NCBI RefSeq assembly: GCF_032925565.1 | Contig: NZ_CP136708.1 | Location: 372,001-436,000 of the forward strand | Length of the DNA stretch: 64,000 nt | Origin: Alteromonas sp. CI.11.F.A3 | GTDB lineage: Bacteria > Pseudomonadota > Gammaproteobacteria > Enterobacterales > Alteromonadaceae | Direction of reading: 5' to 3' | Shown here: positions 26,622 to 35,813 of the stretch, in pieces | Position numbering within the stretch: the stretch's first letter is position 1 | Layout: each line of letters starts with the position of its first letter | The notes under the pieces: model-generated | What the model was told of the DNA's origin: nothing | Database searches by the model: none | Seen by the model: only the letters and a program-made list of their open reading frames with translations | Translations under genes and position numbers: made by a program

Positions 26622-29099
26622 TTAGAAGTAACCCCTCACACCAAGTGCAAAGCTACGGCCAGGTCGTGGCGCAATATCTTTTAAGAATGAAGTATGCACT
26701 CTGGCTTCGGTATCGGTCAGGTTTGTGCCTTTCACATACACTGAAATATCTTGGTTAAGCACATTTAAATCGTAAGACACACTGGCATCTACTAGGGTAT
26801 AGCCATCGGTAGCTGTTTCACCTTCACCAATACGGTCTTGCTCGTCGTAGCGTGTAATATCGAGGTGGGCACTTAATCGTTCAGTTTGGTAGCTAAACTG
26901 CGTACCAACTCGAAGCGGTGGAGTGCGAGGCAAATCGCCGCCATCTTGTAAACGTGCTCTCACGTAGTCGGCAAATACCGTGGTTTTGAATTCATCTGTG
27001 GTTTGCCAAGCAACTTGTGCTTCAAAACCATGCAATATTACATCGTCAGTTTTGAAAATATAAACGGGCAGTTCATCAGTGTGTTCGTCGTGATCATCAC
27101 CACCTTCTTCTTCGCCACCTTCTTCTTCACCGTGGTCATGTCCGCTTTCAGCGAAAAGGCCGGTATTGGTTTGGTAGTAATAGTTGTCGATTTGGTTATA
27201 AAACGCATTTAATACAAACCCTAAGTTACCTTCGGTTTTACGTAAGGTAAGGTCGATATTATTAGCAGTTTCAAGTTCAATACTGCCTTCACCAAGCTCT
27301 ATATGCGCTTCGCCTTCCTCTTCATGAAAGGCGAATAAAGCCCCCACTTCATAAGTACTGGTGCCAATATGTGGGCCAAATGAAAGTAGTTCAGAGGCTG
27401 ATGGCGCACGCTCTGAACGAGATACTGAGATACCCACGTTGTAGCCTGGTGCAAAGTCCCATACCAAACCTGCCGAGATGCTTAATGCAGTAAAGGATTC
27501 ATCGATAGGGAATACTAGGGTGTCTTCATGCTCGTCGTCATGAACATCGTCGTCATGGCCATCATCATTATGCTCTTCCTCATGATCATGTGTGTCCAAA
27601 GAGGGCAACAAAACGTTATCAGCTTCTAGCGACACATGTTCTATACGTGCACCGAGTTGAACAAGTACATCATCAAAGCGCTTTTCTTCCATGATAGCCA
27701 TCGCAAAGGTTTCAGTAACCGAAGGGGGAGTAAACGCTTCTTCACCTTGGGCTGATGCATCGCTATTTTTGTAATGAAAGCTTAACGCGCCGTTCCAGTC
27801 ATTCATTGGCGCGTGTAAAACATCGAGCTTTAGTTCATGGGTTTCATTTTCAAACAAGGTACCCGCTTCACCTTCTTCAATTTCAGCGTGTTCATAGTCG
27901 GTAAATCCACCGCGTAACTGAATTTGTTTTACCCAACTCCCTGCTACATTGTATTCACCTTGAAGCTGAACACGGGTTTGCTCTAGGTCGGCAAAAACGG
28001 ATTCTTCCTCGTGATGCTCTTCATCAAATTCTTCGTCGTGGTCGTCATCATGCTCTTCTTCGCCGTGGGTATGGCCAGGAATGCCGTATTCACGATTAAA
28101 TTGCTCAACTGAAAGCCCTACATAGCCTTTCTTGAACAAATAACTGGTGCCAACGGTAAAGCCACTCGACGCTTCGTTGCTGTTCTCTACTACTCGCGCC
28201 TGCTCTTCATCATGTTCATCTTCGTCATGATCGTCGTGCTCTACTTCAGGTGAAACAGGAACATCATAATCGTTAGATTCGCGCCAATACCCATCGGCAT
28301 AAAAGGCGAAAGACTCATTCCCCGTGGTTACATTGAAAGAGCCAAGCTGTTGATCATCAACCGAGTTGGTTTCAAGTAACCATTCGCCTCGCGTTGTACT
28401 ATCGGTAGGAATGCGACCATCTACTACATTCACAACACCGCCAACTGCGCCACTACCGTAAAACAAGGTTGCAGGACCACGTAGCACTTCGATTTGCTGC
28501 GCCGTTGAAGCCTCTGATGCTACTGAATGATCGGGGCCTACTCGTGAAACGTCGCTCACATCTAAACCATTTTGTGCAATAAGTACTCTTGGGCCACTTA
28601 ACCCACGGATAACAGGTGTGCTGGCTACTTTAGCGTGGAAGCTAGTGTGTACACCGGCTACTTTTTCTAAACTATCGCCTAAAGTAGATGTTTGCTGGCG
28701 GCGAAGAGTCTCACCCGCTAACACACTCACCGGTGATGCAGATTCCATCACTGACAAATGAATAGGCGTAGCAAGTACGTCAACCACTTCAATTGGAGAA
28801 CGATTTAGCGTAAATGAAAGTTGCAGCGGCTTGCCTTCTACCAGCGTAATATCTTGATGAAGGTGAGCAAAGTTGGGTGCCGAAATATGCAACTCGGCGT
28901 TGCCGTTGCTAACATCACGTAGCGAGAATCTACCTTCGCTGTTGGTCACCGTGCTTTGGTTTGTTCCCTCTACTTCAACCTTGGCACCTACTACGGCATT
29001 GCCATTTTTATTAAGCACAGTGCCTTCTATATTCTGTGCTAAAGCGCTTGTTGATAACAATGCGCTTATTAATGCTGCTACCTTGGTAACCCTAATCAT
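26622..29099 (-). CDS. His-rich TonB-dependent receptor, probable zinc uptake (ZnuD-like)
   Basis: An 825-residue outer-membrane receptor. The signal peptide ends at SALAQ, and a CarboxypepD-type regulatory fold (NIEGTVLNKNGNAVVGAKVEVEG) precedes the plug (PSPVSVLAGETLRRQQTSTLGDSLEKVAGV, GPATLFYGSGAVGGVVNVVDGRIP). The C-terminal barrel ends with Phe. At least five loops are runs of His/Asp/Glu (for example DHDEDEHDEE, HDDDHDEEFDEEHHEE), typical of ZnuD-like zinc importers. It is divergent from the ZrgA-type gene across a Zur-like box. Cobalt or nickel are less likely alternatives. It should be energised by TonB under zinc limitation. Confidence 0.85.
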   Translation of the reverse strand: MIRVTKVAALISALLSTSALAQNIEGTVLNKNGNAVVGAKVEVEGTNQSTVTNSEGRFSLRDVSNGNAELHISAPNFAHLHQDITLVEGKPLQLSFTLNRSPIEVVDVLATPIHLSVMESASPVSVLAGETLRRQQTSTLGDSLEKVAGVHTSFHAKVASTPVIRGLSGPRVLIAQNGLDVSDVSRVGPDHSVASEASTAQQIEVLRGPATLFYGSGAVGGVVNVVDGRIPTDSTTRGEWLLETNSVDDQQLGSFNVTTGNESFAFYADGYWRESNDYDVPVSPEVEHDDHDEDEHDEEQARVVENSNEASSGFTVGTSYLFKKGYVGLSVEQFNREYGIPGHTHGEEEHDDDHDEEFDEEHHEEESVFADLEQTRVQLQGEYNVAGSWVKQIQLRGGFTDYEHAEIEEGEAGTLFENETHELKLDVLHAPMNDWNGALSFHYKNSDASAQGEEAFTPPSVTETFAMAIMEEKRFDDVLVQLGARIEHVSLEADNVLLPSLDTHDHEEEHNDDGHDDDVHDDEHEDTLVFPIDESFTALSISAGLVWDFAPGYNVGISVSRSERAPSASELLSFGPHIGTSTYEVGALFAFHEEEGEAHIELGEGSIELETANNIDLTLRKTEGNLGFVLNAFYNQIDNYYYQTNTGLFAESGHDHGEEEGGEEEGGDDHDEHTDELPVYIFKTDDVILHGFEAQVAWQTTDEFKTTVFADYVRARLQDGGDLPRTPPLRVGTQFSYQTERLSAHLDITRYDEQDRIGEGETATDGYTLVDASVSYDLNVLNQDISVYVKGTNLTDTEARVHTSFLKDIAPRPGRSFALGVRGYF

Positions 29100-29141
29100 T
29101 CCTAACCCCGATACTAAGTTATAATTTTAATCTTATTTTAT

Positions 29142-29154
29142 GTTATGTTATAAT
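29142..29154. promoter_or_regulatory. Zur-box-like site between zinc receptor and ZrgA-type gene
   Basis: GTTATGTTATAAT matches GTTAT-N3-ATAAC at 9 of 10 positions, 43 bp upstream of the receptor ATG in a divergent promoter region. It could control both genes. Confidence 0.55.
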
Positions 29155-29327
29155 GTATCAAAATGAAATCAATAGATAATTTAGAAATAGATCAAGAAGC
29201 GTGTAAATTCACGTATGTTAATTGGCTTGTTCTATACAGAGATTCACGAAGCTGGCCTAGCGTGTACACATGCCACTTCGGTCAAAAGACGTCGCTCATT
29301 ATTGAAAATTTATAAGAAGGTAGATTC

Positions 29328-29933
29328 ATGAAAAAGTCCTATTTAGCAGTCTCTTTATTCTTTTTTTCTAGTTTAGGATTTACAGTTAATGCGCAGCAGC
29401 ATGTACACGGGCAAGGCGAGCTTTTGGTTTCTCAAGAGGGAAACATGCTTCACCTTCAGCTTGTATTACCTGCCGCAGACGCCCTTGGTTTTGAGCACGA
29501 GCCTGAAACCACTGAACAACTAAATAGTCGAAGCTTTCTTGCCGAAAGATTGGCATCAAATACCAATGTGATTGATGTAGAAGGACAATGCGAGTTAGTG
29601 AATGTTGAGCACACATTAGAAACGCATGATGACCATCATGAAATGCATAAGCAGCACGATGAGGGTCACGACGAAGATCATGAGAGCGAACATGCTTCGC
29701 ATAAAGAACATTACGTGCACGATGAACATGCAGGGCACGAAGAACATGAAGAAGAAAATCACCAAAATATAGAAGTTGAATATCAATTTCATTGTGATGA
29801 TGCGGTGTCGGGCATTACTGTTGCCCTGTTTGAATCTATGCCATCGCTAAGCGCTATTCAAGCTCAGTGGATCACCGAGCGTGGACAAGGTCTTTCAGAG
29901 TTATCTGCCGGTAAGCCAACGTTAAGCTGGTAA
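29328..29933 (+). CDS. zrgA: ZrgA-type periplasmic zinc-binding protein (DUF2796)
   Basis: A 201-residue exported protein: signal peptide to VNAQQ, then HVHGQGELLVSQEGNMLHLQLVLPAADALGFEHEP, the DUF2796 signature. A His/Asp/Glu-rich linker (about 103-145) is suited to zinc binding. A C-terminal strand domain (FHCDDAVSGITVALFESMPSLSAIQAQW) follows. In Vibrio, ZrgA is part of a zinc ABC system. Here the ABC genes lie 4 kb away. It is the first of three same-strand genes (ZrgA, MerC-like, CobW-like) probably driven from the Zur-like box. Confidence 0.87.
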   Translation: MKKSYLAVSLFFFSSLGFTVNAQQHVHGQGELLVSQEGNMLHLQLVLPAADALGFEHEPETTEQLNSRSFLAERLASNTNVIDVEGQCELVNVEHTLETHDDHHEMHKQHDEGHDEDHESEHASHKEHYVHDEHAGHEEHEEENHQNIEVEYQFHCDDAVSGITVALFESMPSLSAIQAQWITERGQGLSELSAGKPTLSW

Positions 29934-29973
29934 GCTAAAAATCGGGTAGGTTAAAGATAAGGAACCATACTGA

Positions 29974-30393
29974 ATGAATTTTCAAAAAATAAGCGATAAA
30001 GCTGCCATAGCCCTGTCTATGTTATGCGTGGTGCATTGCTTATTGTTGCCTGTTTTATTAATTCTGCTTCCCCCGTTAGCAGGGGCTTTAGCTTTTGATG
30101 ATGAGTTATTTCATAAAACGTTGTTATTCTTTGTTGTGCCTATCAGTGTTATTGCACTCATGATGGGGTACTTTTATCACCGAAATCACACCATGCTTTT
30201 AGTGGGTGGGGTGGGGCTAACATTGCTTATTCTAGCCGTAGTGTTAGGACACGACGTGTTAGGCGAATACGGCGAAGTGGTGTTAACGGTAATAGGCTCT
30301 AGCTTCATCGCATTTAGTCATATTCGAAATCTTAGGCTGCGCAGCCAAACAGACAATGAAACCGATTATCCGCACATCATTACACATAAATAA
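29974..30393 (+). CDS. MerC-like small membrane protein
   Basis: A 139-residue membrane protein with four hydrophobic helices. The first carries SMLCVVHCLLLPVLLILLPP, the Cys/His pair typical of MerC-domain metal permeases. It sits between the ZrgA-type gene and the CobW-like GTPase, 40 bp after the former and 21 bp before the latter, which points to transition-metal handling, probably zinc. Transport itself is inferred from the family; mercury resistance is unlikely because no mer genes are near. Confidence 0.78.
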   Translation: MNFQKISDKAAIALSMLCVVHCLLLPVLLILLPPLAGALAFDDELFHKTLLFFVVPISVIALMMGYFYHRNHTMLLVGGVGLTLLILAVVLGHDVLGEYGEVVLTVIGSSFIAFSHIRNLRLRSQTDNETDYPHIITHK

Positions 30394-30414
30394 CGGCGTA
30401 CAGGAAGGGTGTGT

Positions 30415-31530
30415 ATGACAACAGGTAAGCCTGAAAAATTAAGTGCTATTGCAACTAATATTATTAGTGGTTTTTTGGGTGTAGGAAAAACAAGCGCCAT
30501 TTTATCCTTACTAGAAGCTAAGCCAGAAAATGAGCGGTGGGCTGTTTTAGTCAATGAGTTTGGCGAAATTGGTATAGATGGCGGCTTTTTTGAGGGCGTT
30601 CATACCGAACAAAGCGGTGTGTTTGTGCGTGAAGTACCCGGTGGCTGTATGTGCTGTGCATCAGGATTGTCTATGCAAATTGCGCTTAATCAGTTGCTTG
30701 CGCGATCTCGACCCCATCGTTTATTAATAGAGCCTACGGGGCTAGGGCACCCAAGAGAAGTATTAGAAGTGTTATCTGCAGCGCATTATCAAGAAGTGCT
30801 CAATATTCAAAAGAATATCACTTTGGTTGATGCCAGAAAGCTAACAGATATACGCTACACCTTGCATGAGACGTTTAATCAGCAAATTGATGTTGCGGAT
30901 ATTGTTGTCGGTAACAAAGAAGATTTGTACCAAGATGACTTTAAGCAGCTGCTTATTGACTATGTTGCTAACCGCCGTGATCCCATGCCTGATATCGTTT
31001 TTGCACAACATGGAAAGTTAGCGCCATCGTTGCTAGACGGTGCTTCGGATGTGGTTAAAGCAATGAAGCAACCTATACCTCACCATTCTCATGATGACGC
31101 ACATCATACTCATGAAAACACTGATAGCGCTGATCACGATCATCATCATCACCACAAGCACAATCAAGCGCGCAATATTAACGATATACCCCTACCACAG
31201 AGCGGCTTCGTTAAAATTGAAAATAGCGGAGAAGGCTTTGAAAGTATGGGGTGGCGATTTTCGCCCTACATTGTATTTAACCGAACCGCGCTACATGACT
31301 GGCTAGATACGCTAAAGGTGGAAAGGCTTAAAGCAATTATGATCACCAATGAAGGTATTTTCAGCTACAACATTGTAGATGATGCAATATCAGAAAAAGA
31401 ATTGGATGATTGTTTAGAAAGCCGTATAGAAGTGATTATTAATGAACAGGTTGCTTCTAAGGCGGGCGATGATGATATTAGTGGTATGTGGGAGCAGCAA
31501 TTAGTTGCTTGCCAGCTAGATGAAAACTAG
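30415..31530 (+). CDS. CobW/COG0523-family zinc metallochaperone GTPase
   Basis: A 371-residue GTPase. Walker A is SGFLGVGKTSA, the metal-binding CxCC motif is in PGGCMCCASG, switch and Walker B regions are VNEFGEIGIDGG and IEPTGLGHP, and VGNKEDL is the NKxD box. A His-rich stretch (HHSHDDAHHTHENT, then HDHHHHHKH) precedes the CobW C-terminal domain. The ATG at 30415 has an AGGAAGG ribosome site and is preferred over an upstream frame start at 30409. Zinc-starvation members (ZigA/ZNG1 type) deliver zinc to client enzymes. The neighbours support that role rather than cobalamin synthesis. Confidence 0.88.
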   Translation: MTTGKPEKLSAIATNIISGFLGVGKTSAILSLLEAKPENERWAVLVNEFGEIGIDGGFFEGVHTEQSGVFVREVPGGCMCCASGLSMQIALNQLLARSRPHRLLIEPTGLGHPREVLEVLSAAHYQEVLNIQKNITLVDARKLTDIRYTLHETFNQQIDVADIVVGNKEDLYQDDFKQLLIDYVANRRDPMPDIVFAQHGKLAPSLLDGASDVVKAMKQPIPHHSHDDAHHTHENTDSADHDHHHHHKHNQARNINDIPLPQSGFVKIENSGEGFESMGWRFSPYIVFNRTALHDWLDTLKVERLKAIMITNEGIFSYNIVDDAISEKELDDCLESRIEVIINEQVASKAGDDDISGMWEQQLVACQLDEN

Positions 31531-31643
31531 AAGTTCGCAAAACACCAACTAAATGCCCCTTAAACGCTATAAACACCCAAGAAGATAGCTAACAAATACC
31601 TATAAGCGTTCTTGAAAAAATAGTGTCTTCTCTCTAAATAAGC

Positions 31644-32411
31644 CTAGTGAGCACGAAAGTCATCGGGCTGACCATGGTAAGCCTCAATGTCGTATACGTT
31701 TAGGATATACGCTGAGGTTCCAAGGGGGTCTTCAAACATCCCCTTTTCTAAAATACCCGTTAATGTAAATGCATCGGCCAAATTGTGATGAGCAAATCCA
31801 TCAGGGAGTTGTACAAAAATAATTTGATTGGGTGGGGGAGGTGGGAAGTGAATACAGGCGCCGTAGTAAGGCACCACGAAAAAGCTCTGTAATGTGCGAT
31901 CTTCATTCACTTCTATCGGAACAATAAAGCCGGAAATAGAAATAGCTTTGCCTAAAACGGTTTGTACTATATTGGTTGAGTGAAGGGCTGATTTGTAATT
32001 TTCATCGCTACTGGCTTGAATAGATAACAGCAGCTGATTTGTTATAGACTGAACGGTGCCGATTTGAGCAGGCGATAATTCACTTGCAGCATTACCCGAT
32101 TGATATTGTCGTAACGTAGCTTCTTCTTGTTCTGGCAGTAAGTCTTGCCAACCTAAACGCACCACACTTTTTTGTTCAATTTCCTGACTAAATAAGGCCT
32201 GTAACTCAGGGTTGCTGGTCTGATAAAGTGCTTCGCTTGTGGAAAATTGGTGTTTTATGCTGGGCCAATATAACTGAACTAGCCTGGTGAACACACTGCC
32301 AGCCACTAAAAAAACTAGAACGACTAGTACGGTCTTCAGTAGCTTACGCTTAGCGTTAATTGCAGTCTGCTCCTTTTCTTTACCTCCGGCGCTACTCACT
32401 ACCTTGTCCAT
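31644..32411 (-). CDS. DUF3299 protein, membrane-anchored paralogue B
   Basis: A 255-residue protein with one N-terminal membrane helix (about 27-45), so its C-terminal domain faces the periplasm. The DUF3299 core reads ISGFIVPIEVNEDRTLQSFFVVPYYGACIHFPPPPPNQIIFV and contains Cys and His that might bind metal. It is third in an operon with a small exported protein and a second DUF3299 protein, 5 bp after the former. Vibrio zrg zinc operons contain similar proteins, so a part in zinc uptake is likely. The biochemical function is unknown. Confidence 0.75.
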   Translation of the reverse strand: MDKVVSSAGGKEKEQTAINAKRKLLKTVLVVLVFLVAGSVFTRLVQLYWPSIKHQFSTSEALYQTSNPELQALFSQEIEQKSVVRLGWQDLLPEQEEATLRQYQSGNAASELSPAQIGTVQSITNQLLLSIQASSDENYKSALHSTNIVQTVLGKAISISGFIVPIEVNEDRTLQSFFVVPYYGACIHFPPPPPNQIIFVQLPDGFAHHNLADAFTLTGILEKGMFEDPLGTSAYILNVYDIEAYHGQPDDFRAH

Positions 32412-32416
32412 TTTTC

Positions 32417-32875
32417 TTACGCAGAGCGCAATTCAATTTTCTGATTTAGTGAAAAAGGCTTACCGTCACTCAACCCATTTATTTGAATTGAAATGTGCGA
32501 CGAGCCTGGGCGCTTAACGGTAAATGTTAAGTTATAAACGCCGGAATCTTGCTCCAATAAAACGGCGCTTTCGCCCACAATTTCAACGCCATCGCTACCT
32601 ATGAAACTCACGTTTACATCACGATAGCGTAGCGGTATCACGTAAGATATTTTCGCTGTGGCGGCTTCATCAACAACAACATCCACCTGTTTAGCGTGTT
32701 TAACCGACAGGGCTTTAAAAGCCGACGCCTGATAATGTTGCTGAGCAAGGGGGTGTAATCGGCTAAAGCCAAAACCCATATTACCACCACCATGTAGGTC
32801 GCATGCTTGCGCGGCAGAAATAACTGTTAAAGAAGCAAGCAGGGTAGATAATAGTTTGTTAAATCGTGTCATCAT
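32417..32875 (-). CDS. Small exported protein of the DUF3299 operon
   Basis: A 152-residue protein with a signal peptide ending near SAAQA, followed by CDLHGGGNMGFGFSRLHPLAQQHY. The mature part is mostly beta (VVVDEAATAKISYVIPLRYRDVNVSFIG, then SGVYNLTFTVKRPGSSHISIQI), reminiscent of an immunoglobulin-like periplasmic fold. I do not recognise the family. The Cys and clustered His/Gly at the mature N-terminus could bind metal. It sits exactly between two DUF3299 genes, its ATG directly following the upstream stop. Confidence 0.7.
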   Translation of the reverse strand: MMTRFNKLLSTLLASLTVISAAQACDLHGGGNMGFGFSRLHPLAQQHYQASAFKALSVKHAKQVDVVVDEAATAKISYVIPLRYRDVNVSFIGSDGVEIVGESAVLLEQDSGVYNLTFTVKRPGSSHISIQINGLSDGKPFSLNQKIELRSA

Positions 32876-33463
32876 TTATCCCTCGTAAGGTTGCACATTA
32901 ACGTGCTCTAAACGGTACGCCGCGGTGCCCATCGCATTTTCAGTGGTGTCGATAGCCAAGGTGCCTTCAAACCAGAATGGGTCGTACAAGCTTTCTAGCT
33001 CAACACCTTGCTCAATACTTACGTAAATAATTTGATTGGGCGGCGGTGGCGGCATATGAATGCACGCACCGAAGTAAGGTACGATAAAAAACTCTGTGAC
33101 CATTTGCGATTCGCTGCTTTCAAGCGGAACAATAAAACCAGGAATACGAATAGGCTTATTCTCAAAGGTTTTAACAACCTGCGTTGATGTCAATGCTTGT
33201 TGAAAACGGTTAGTGGCTTCGTTATCAAATTCTTGATTACCAAAGGCTTCCACCGAATCTTCTTGAGAACCATCTTCAATACCGGCTAAATAATCCGGCG
33301 GATTGAGCAGCGCGGCCAAATCTTCCTCAGGCATTAGCTGTGTCCATTCAATCTCTTGATAGCCAGGCGCTTCGATATCTTCTGCATATGTTGTAGGATA
33401 AAAAAGCATGCCTGCTATCGCGACAAAAATACCAATGCGGGCGCTTAAGAAGAACTTCATCAT
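32876..33463 (-). CDS. DUF3299 protein, exported paralogue A
   Basis: A 195-residue protein with a signal peptide (residues about 1-27, TTYAED). The DUF3299 core is RIPGFIVPLESSESQMVTEFFIVPYFGACIHMPPPPPNQIIYV, very like paralogue B. It is the first gene of a three-gene operon whose promoter region contains the best Zur-like box of the window (33504-33516), shared with the divergent ABC transporter genes. A periplasmic role in zinc acquisition is inferred from this setting and from the Vibrio zrg operons. Confidence 0.78.
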   Translation of the reverse strand: MMKFFLSARIGIFVAIAGMLFYPTTYAEDIEAPGYQEIEWTQLMPEEDLAALLNPPDYLAGIEDGSQEDSVEAFGNQEFDNEATNRFQQALTSTQVVKTFENKPIRIPGFIVPLESSESQMVTEFFIVPYFGACIHMPPPPPNQIIYVSIEQGVELESLYDPFWFEGTLAIDTTENAMGTAAYRLEHVNVQPYEG

Positions 33464-33503
33464 TTTATTTAGCCAAGAATTATTATAACAGTTAGTGTAA
33501 AAC

Positions 33504-33516
33504 GTTATAACATAAC
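33504..33516. promoter_or_regulatory. Zur-box-like perfect inverted repeat GTTAT-N3-ATAAC
   Basis: GTTATAACATAAC has perfect 5-bp arms. It lies 41 bp before the DUF3299 gene start and 152 bp before the divergent ABC ATPase, a position to control both. Confidence 0.65.
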
Positions 33517-33667
33517 GGTTTGAAATTGTACATTTGAAGTCTAGCTAAGCATACTCTTACGCCAAGTTAGGCTTAGTTTCGGCTTAAATGGCGGCCTAAT
33601 AGAATGAGAGGCCGCTACATCCACTTTTACGCAAACATGGCGTAATGCAAAAAGGAGATGATTCACA

Positions 33668-34441
33668 TTGTCAGCAGCACCAGAGCAACCTTTGAAAAAT
33701 GAAGCAGACTCCAATAAAGCAGCACCTAACCAAGGCAATGCTATTGCGCTAAATGACGTTAATTATCATTATGCAGATGCAAATAGCAGTGGGTTGCATA
33801 TACCCACGTGGAAGGTGAATTACGGTGATCGTGTTTTCTTACATGGTCATTCAGGCTCTGGCAAAACTACCTTGCTTAACTTGCTAGCGGGGGTGCTAAC
33901 GCCACAAAGTGGCGAATTATCATTACTTGGCAAGCCCTTTTCAGCTCTATCAGCTAGGCAAAGAGATAAGTTTCGCGCGCAGCATATTGGCGTGGTATTT
34001 CAGCAATTCAATCTAATTCCTTACCTAAGTGTGCTTAAAAATATTGAACTGGCCACGTATTTTGCAAAAGCGGGCAAAACTAATGTGGCCGATACGGCCG
34101 AAGCGTTACTGACCGGGCTTAATTTGCCCGCTACTATTTTGCAGCAGCCTGCTAATGCGTTGAGTGTAGGTCAACAGCAGCGGGTAGCCATTGCTCGAGC
34201 GTTAATCAACAAACCAGAAATATTGCTTGTTGATGAACCTACGTCTGCCTTAGATGCTGCCGCACGAGACGCCTTTATGACCATTCTCATCGACATGTGT
34301 AAGCAGCACAACACAACACTAATATTTGTAAGTCACGATATGTATTTGAAAAAGTTTTTTGAAACCAGTGTAGAAATGTGTTCTCTAAAACAATCTTCGC
34401 TAAAAGAGTCTTCGCTAAAACAGCCAGCGGAGACCAAGTAA
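33668..34441 (+). CDS. ABC transporter ATP-binding protein of the zinc locus (LolD/MacB type)
   Basis: A 257-residue ABC ATPase. Walker A is GHSGSGKTT, the Q-loop lies in GVVFQQFNLIPYLSV, the signature is LSVGQQQRVAIARAL and Walker B ILLVDEPTSALD. The start is TTG at 33668 with AGGAG about 10 nt upstream; no suitable ATG exists. The C-terminal tail is a short repeat (QSSLKESSLKQ). The stop overlaps the permease start. The ATPase resembles LolD/MacB rather than ZnuC, as in the Vibrio Zrg zinc system, and the Zur-like box upstream fits zinc control. Confidence 0.85.
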   Translation: MSAAPEQPLKNEADSNKAAPNQGNAIALNDVNYHYADANSSGLHIPTWKVNYGDRVFLHGHSGSGKTTLLNLLAGVLTPQSGELSLLGKPFSALSARQRDKFRAQHIGVVFQQFNLIPYLSVLKNIELATYFAKAGKTNVADTAEALLTGLNLPATILQQPANALSVGQQQRVAIARALINKPEILLVDEPTSALDAAARDAFMTILIDMCKQHNTTLIFVSHDMYLKKFFETSVEMCSLKQSSLKESSLKQPAETK

Positions 34442-35676
34442 TGTTAGTGTCGTTAGCGTGGAGTAGCCTAGGTAGTCGCAGAAAATCAGTGGTATTAACG
34501 TTTCTTTCGCTGCTAATTAGTATTAGCGTATTGCTTAGCGTTGAGCACATTCGTCAGCAGGCAAAAGAGAGCTTTAACCGAACTATTTCAGATGTTGACC
34601 TTATCGTTGGCGCCCCAAGCGGTCAGCTAAATCTCTTATTGTATTCAGTGTTCAGGATGGGCAGCCCCACCAGTAACATCAAATATGAAAGCTATGAAGC
34701 ACTGCAAGAAAGTCAATTAGTAGACTGGGCAATTCCTATCTCGTTAGGGGATTCTCACCGCGGCTTTCGGGTAATGGGTACCAACGACAACTATTTTCAA
34801 CATTTTAAATTTGGTAACAAGCAAGCGCTCAGTTTTCAAAACGGTCAAGCCTTCGCGAGCTTATTTGAAGCTGTGATAGGCGCCGATGTGGCCAAAGCGC
34901 TGGGTTATAAAGTGGGAGACCATGTGGTGATATCTCATGGTATTGGTAACACCAGTTTTACCAATCATGATAATACCCCTTTCACTATTACCGGCATACT
35001 TGCAGCCACTGGCACACCGGTGGATAAAACCGTTCACGTCAGCTTAAACGCGATTGAAGCTATTCATTTATCGGCATCAAAGCAAAACCAATTACTCAAC
35101 GATGCAGCCTCGGTAAATACCACGCCAGACAGTGTAACGGCGGTCATGCTTGGGCTTACCTCAAAATTTGCGACCTTTAAACTTCAGCGAGATATTAACA
35201 ACTACAAAACAGATAGGCTTATGGCCATACTGCCAGGCGTGGCACTGACCGAGCTTTGGCAAATGATGGGCACGGTAGAAAACCTACTGCGCGTTATCAG
35301 TATATTGGTGCTTATTTCTTCATTGTTTGGCTTATCGACTATGTTGCTAGCGTCTATGCAACAACGCAAAAACGAGATTGCGGTTTTGCGAGTATTAGGC
35401 GCGGGCCCTAGTGTTATCTTTACCTTAGTGTTGGTAGAAGCACTCATTTTAGTGTTGTTAGCTATTGTGTCAGCGGTAGGTCTGCTTAGCGTAACGTTAA
35501 CTTTATCGAGCGATTGGCTGGCGTCGCAATATGGTCTATTTTTAAGTGCTAATTTGCTGACGGTAGAAACGCTGGAAGTAGTCAGTGTGATCACTTTGGC
35601 AGCTATTGTTACCTCGGCGATACCGGCATTCGAAGCCTATAAAAATGCGCTGCACAGTTCACTTTCTGCAAAGTAG
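34441..35676 (+). CDS. FtsX/MacB-type ABC permease of the zinc locus
   Basis: A 411-residue permease starting at the ATG in TAATG that overlaps the ATPase stop; a longer in-frame reading from 34378 overlaps the ATPase too far to be real. Topology is one N-terminal helix (SVVLTFLSLLISISVLL), a periplasmic domain of about 230 residues with the MacB-core motif SDVDLIVGAPSGQLNLLLYSVFRM, then three C-terminal helices (FtsX domain, ISILVLISSLFGLSTMLLASMQQRKNEIAVLRVLGA). FtsX-type systems usually move lipoproteins or drive envelope machines. A role with ZrgA in zinc uptake is inferred. Confidence 0.84.
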   Translation: MLVSLAWSSLGSRRKSVVLTFLSLLISISVLLSVEHIRQQAKESFNRTISDVDLIVGAPSGQLNLLLYSVFRMGSPTSNIKYESYEALQESQLVDWAIPISLGDSHRGFRVMGTNDNYFQHFKFGNKQALSFQNGQAFASLFEAVIGADVAKALGYKVGDHVVISHGIGNTSFTNHDNTPFTITGILAATGTPVDKTVHVSLNAIEAIHLSASKQNQLLNDAASVNTTPDSVTAVMLGLTSKFATFKLQRDINNYKTDRLMAILPGVALTELWQMMGTVENLLRVISILVLISSLFGLSTMLLASMQQRKNEIAVLRVLGAGPSVIFTLVLVEALILVLLAIVSAVGLLSVTLTLSSDWLASQYGLFLSANLLTVETLEVVSVITLAAIVTSAIPAFEAYKNALHSSLSAK

Positions 35677-35813
35677 TTGGGTTGGCAAAGTAACTGGGTC
35701 TGAAAATTTGCCAAGCAATGCCCGATATCGCGAATCTGGGGTGAACCATGGCAAAGCACTTCGGCGTATATTGAGTTTGCGATACACTGCAAAAAACGTT
35801 TACGAGGTTAGCC

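Noticed and set aside
26900..28260. Repeated GAY/CAY-rich tracts that look like microsatellites
   Set aside because: They encode the His/Asp/Glu loops of the zinc receptor in frame, so they are coding rather than free repeats.
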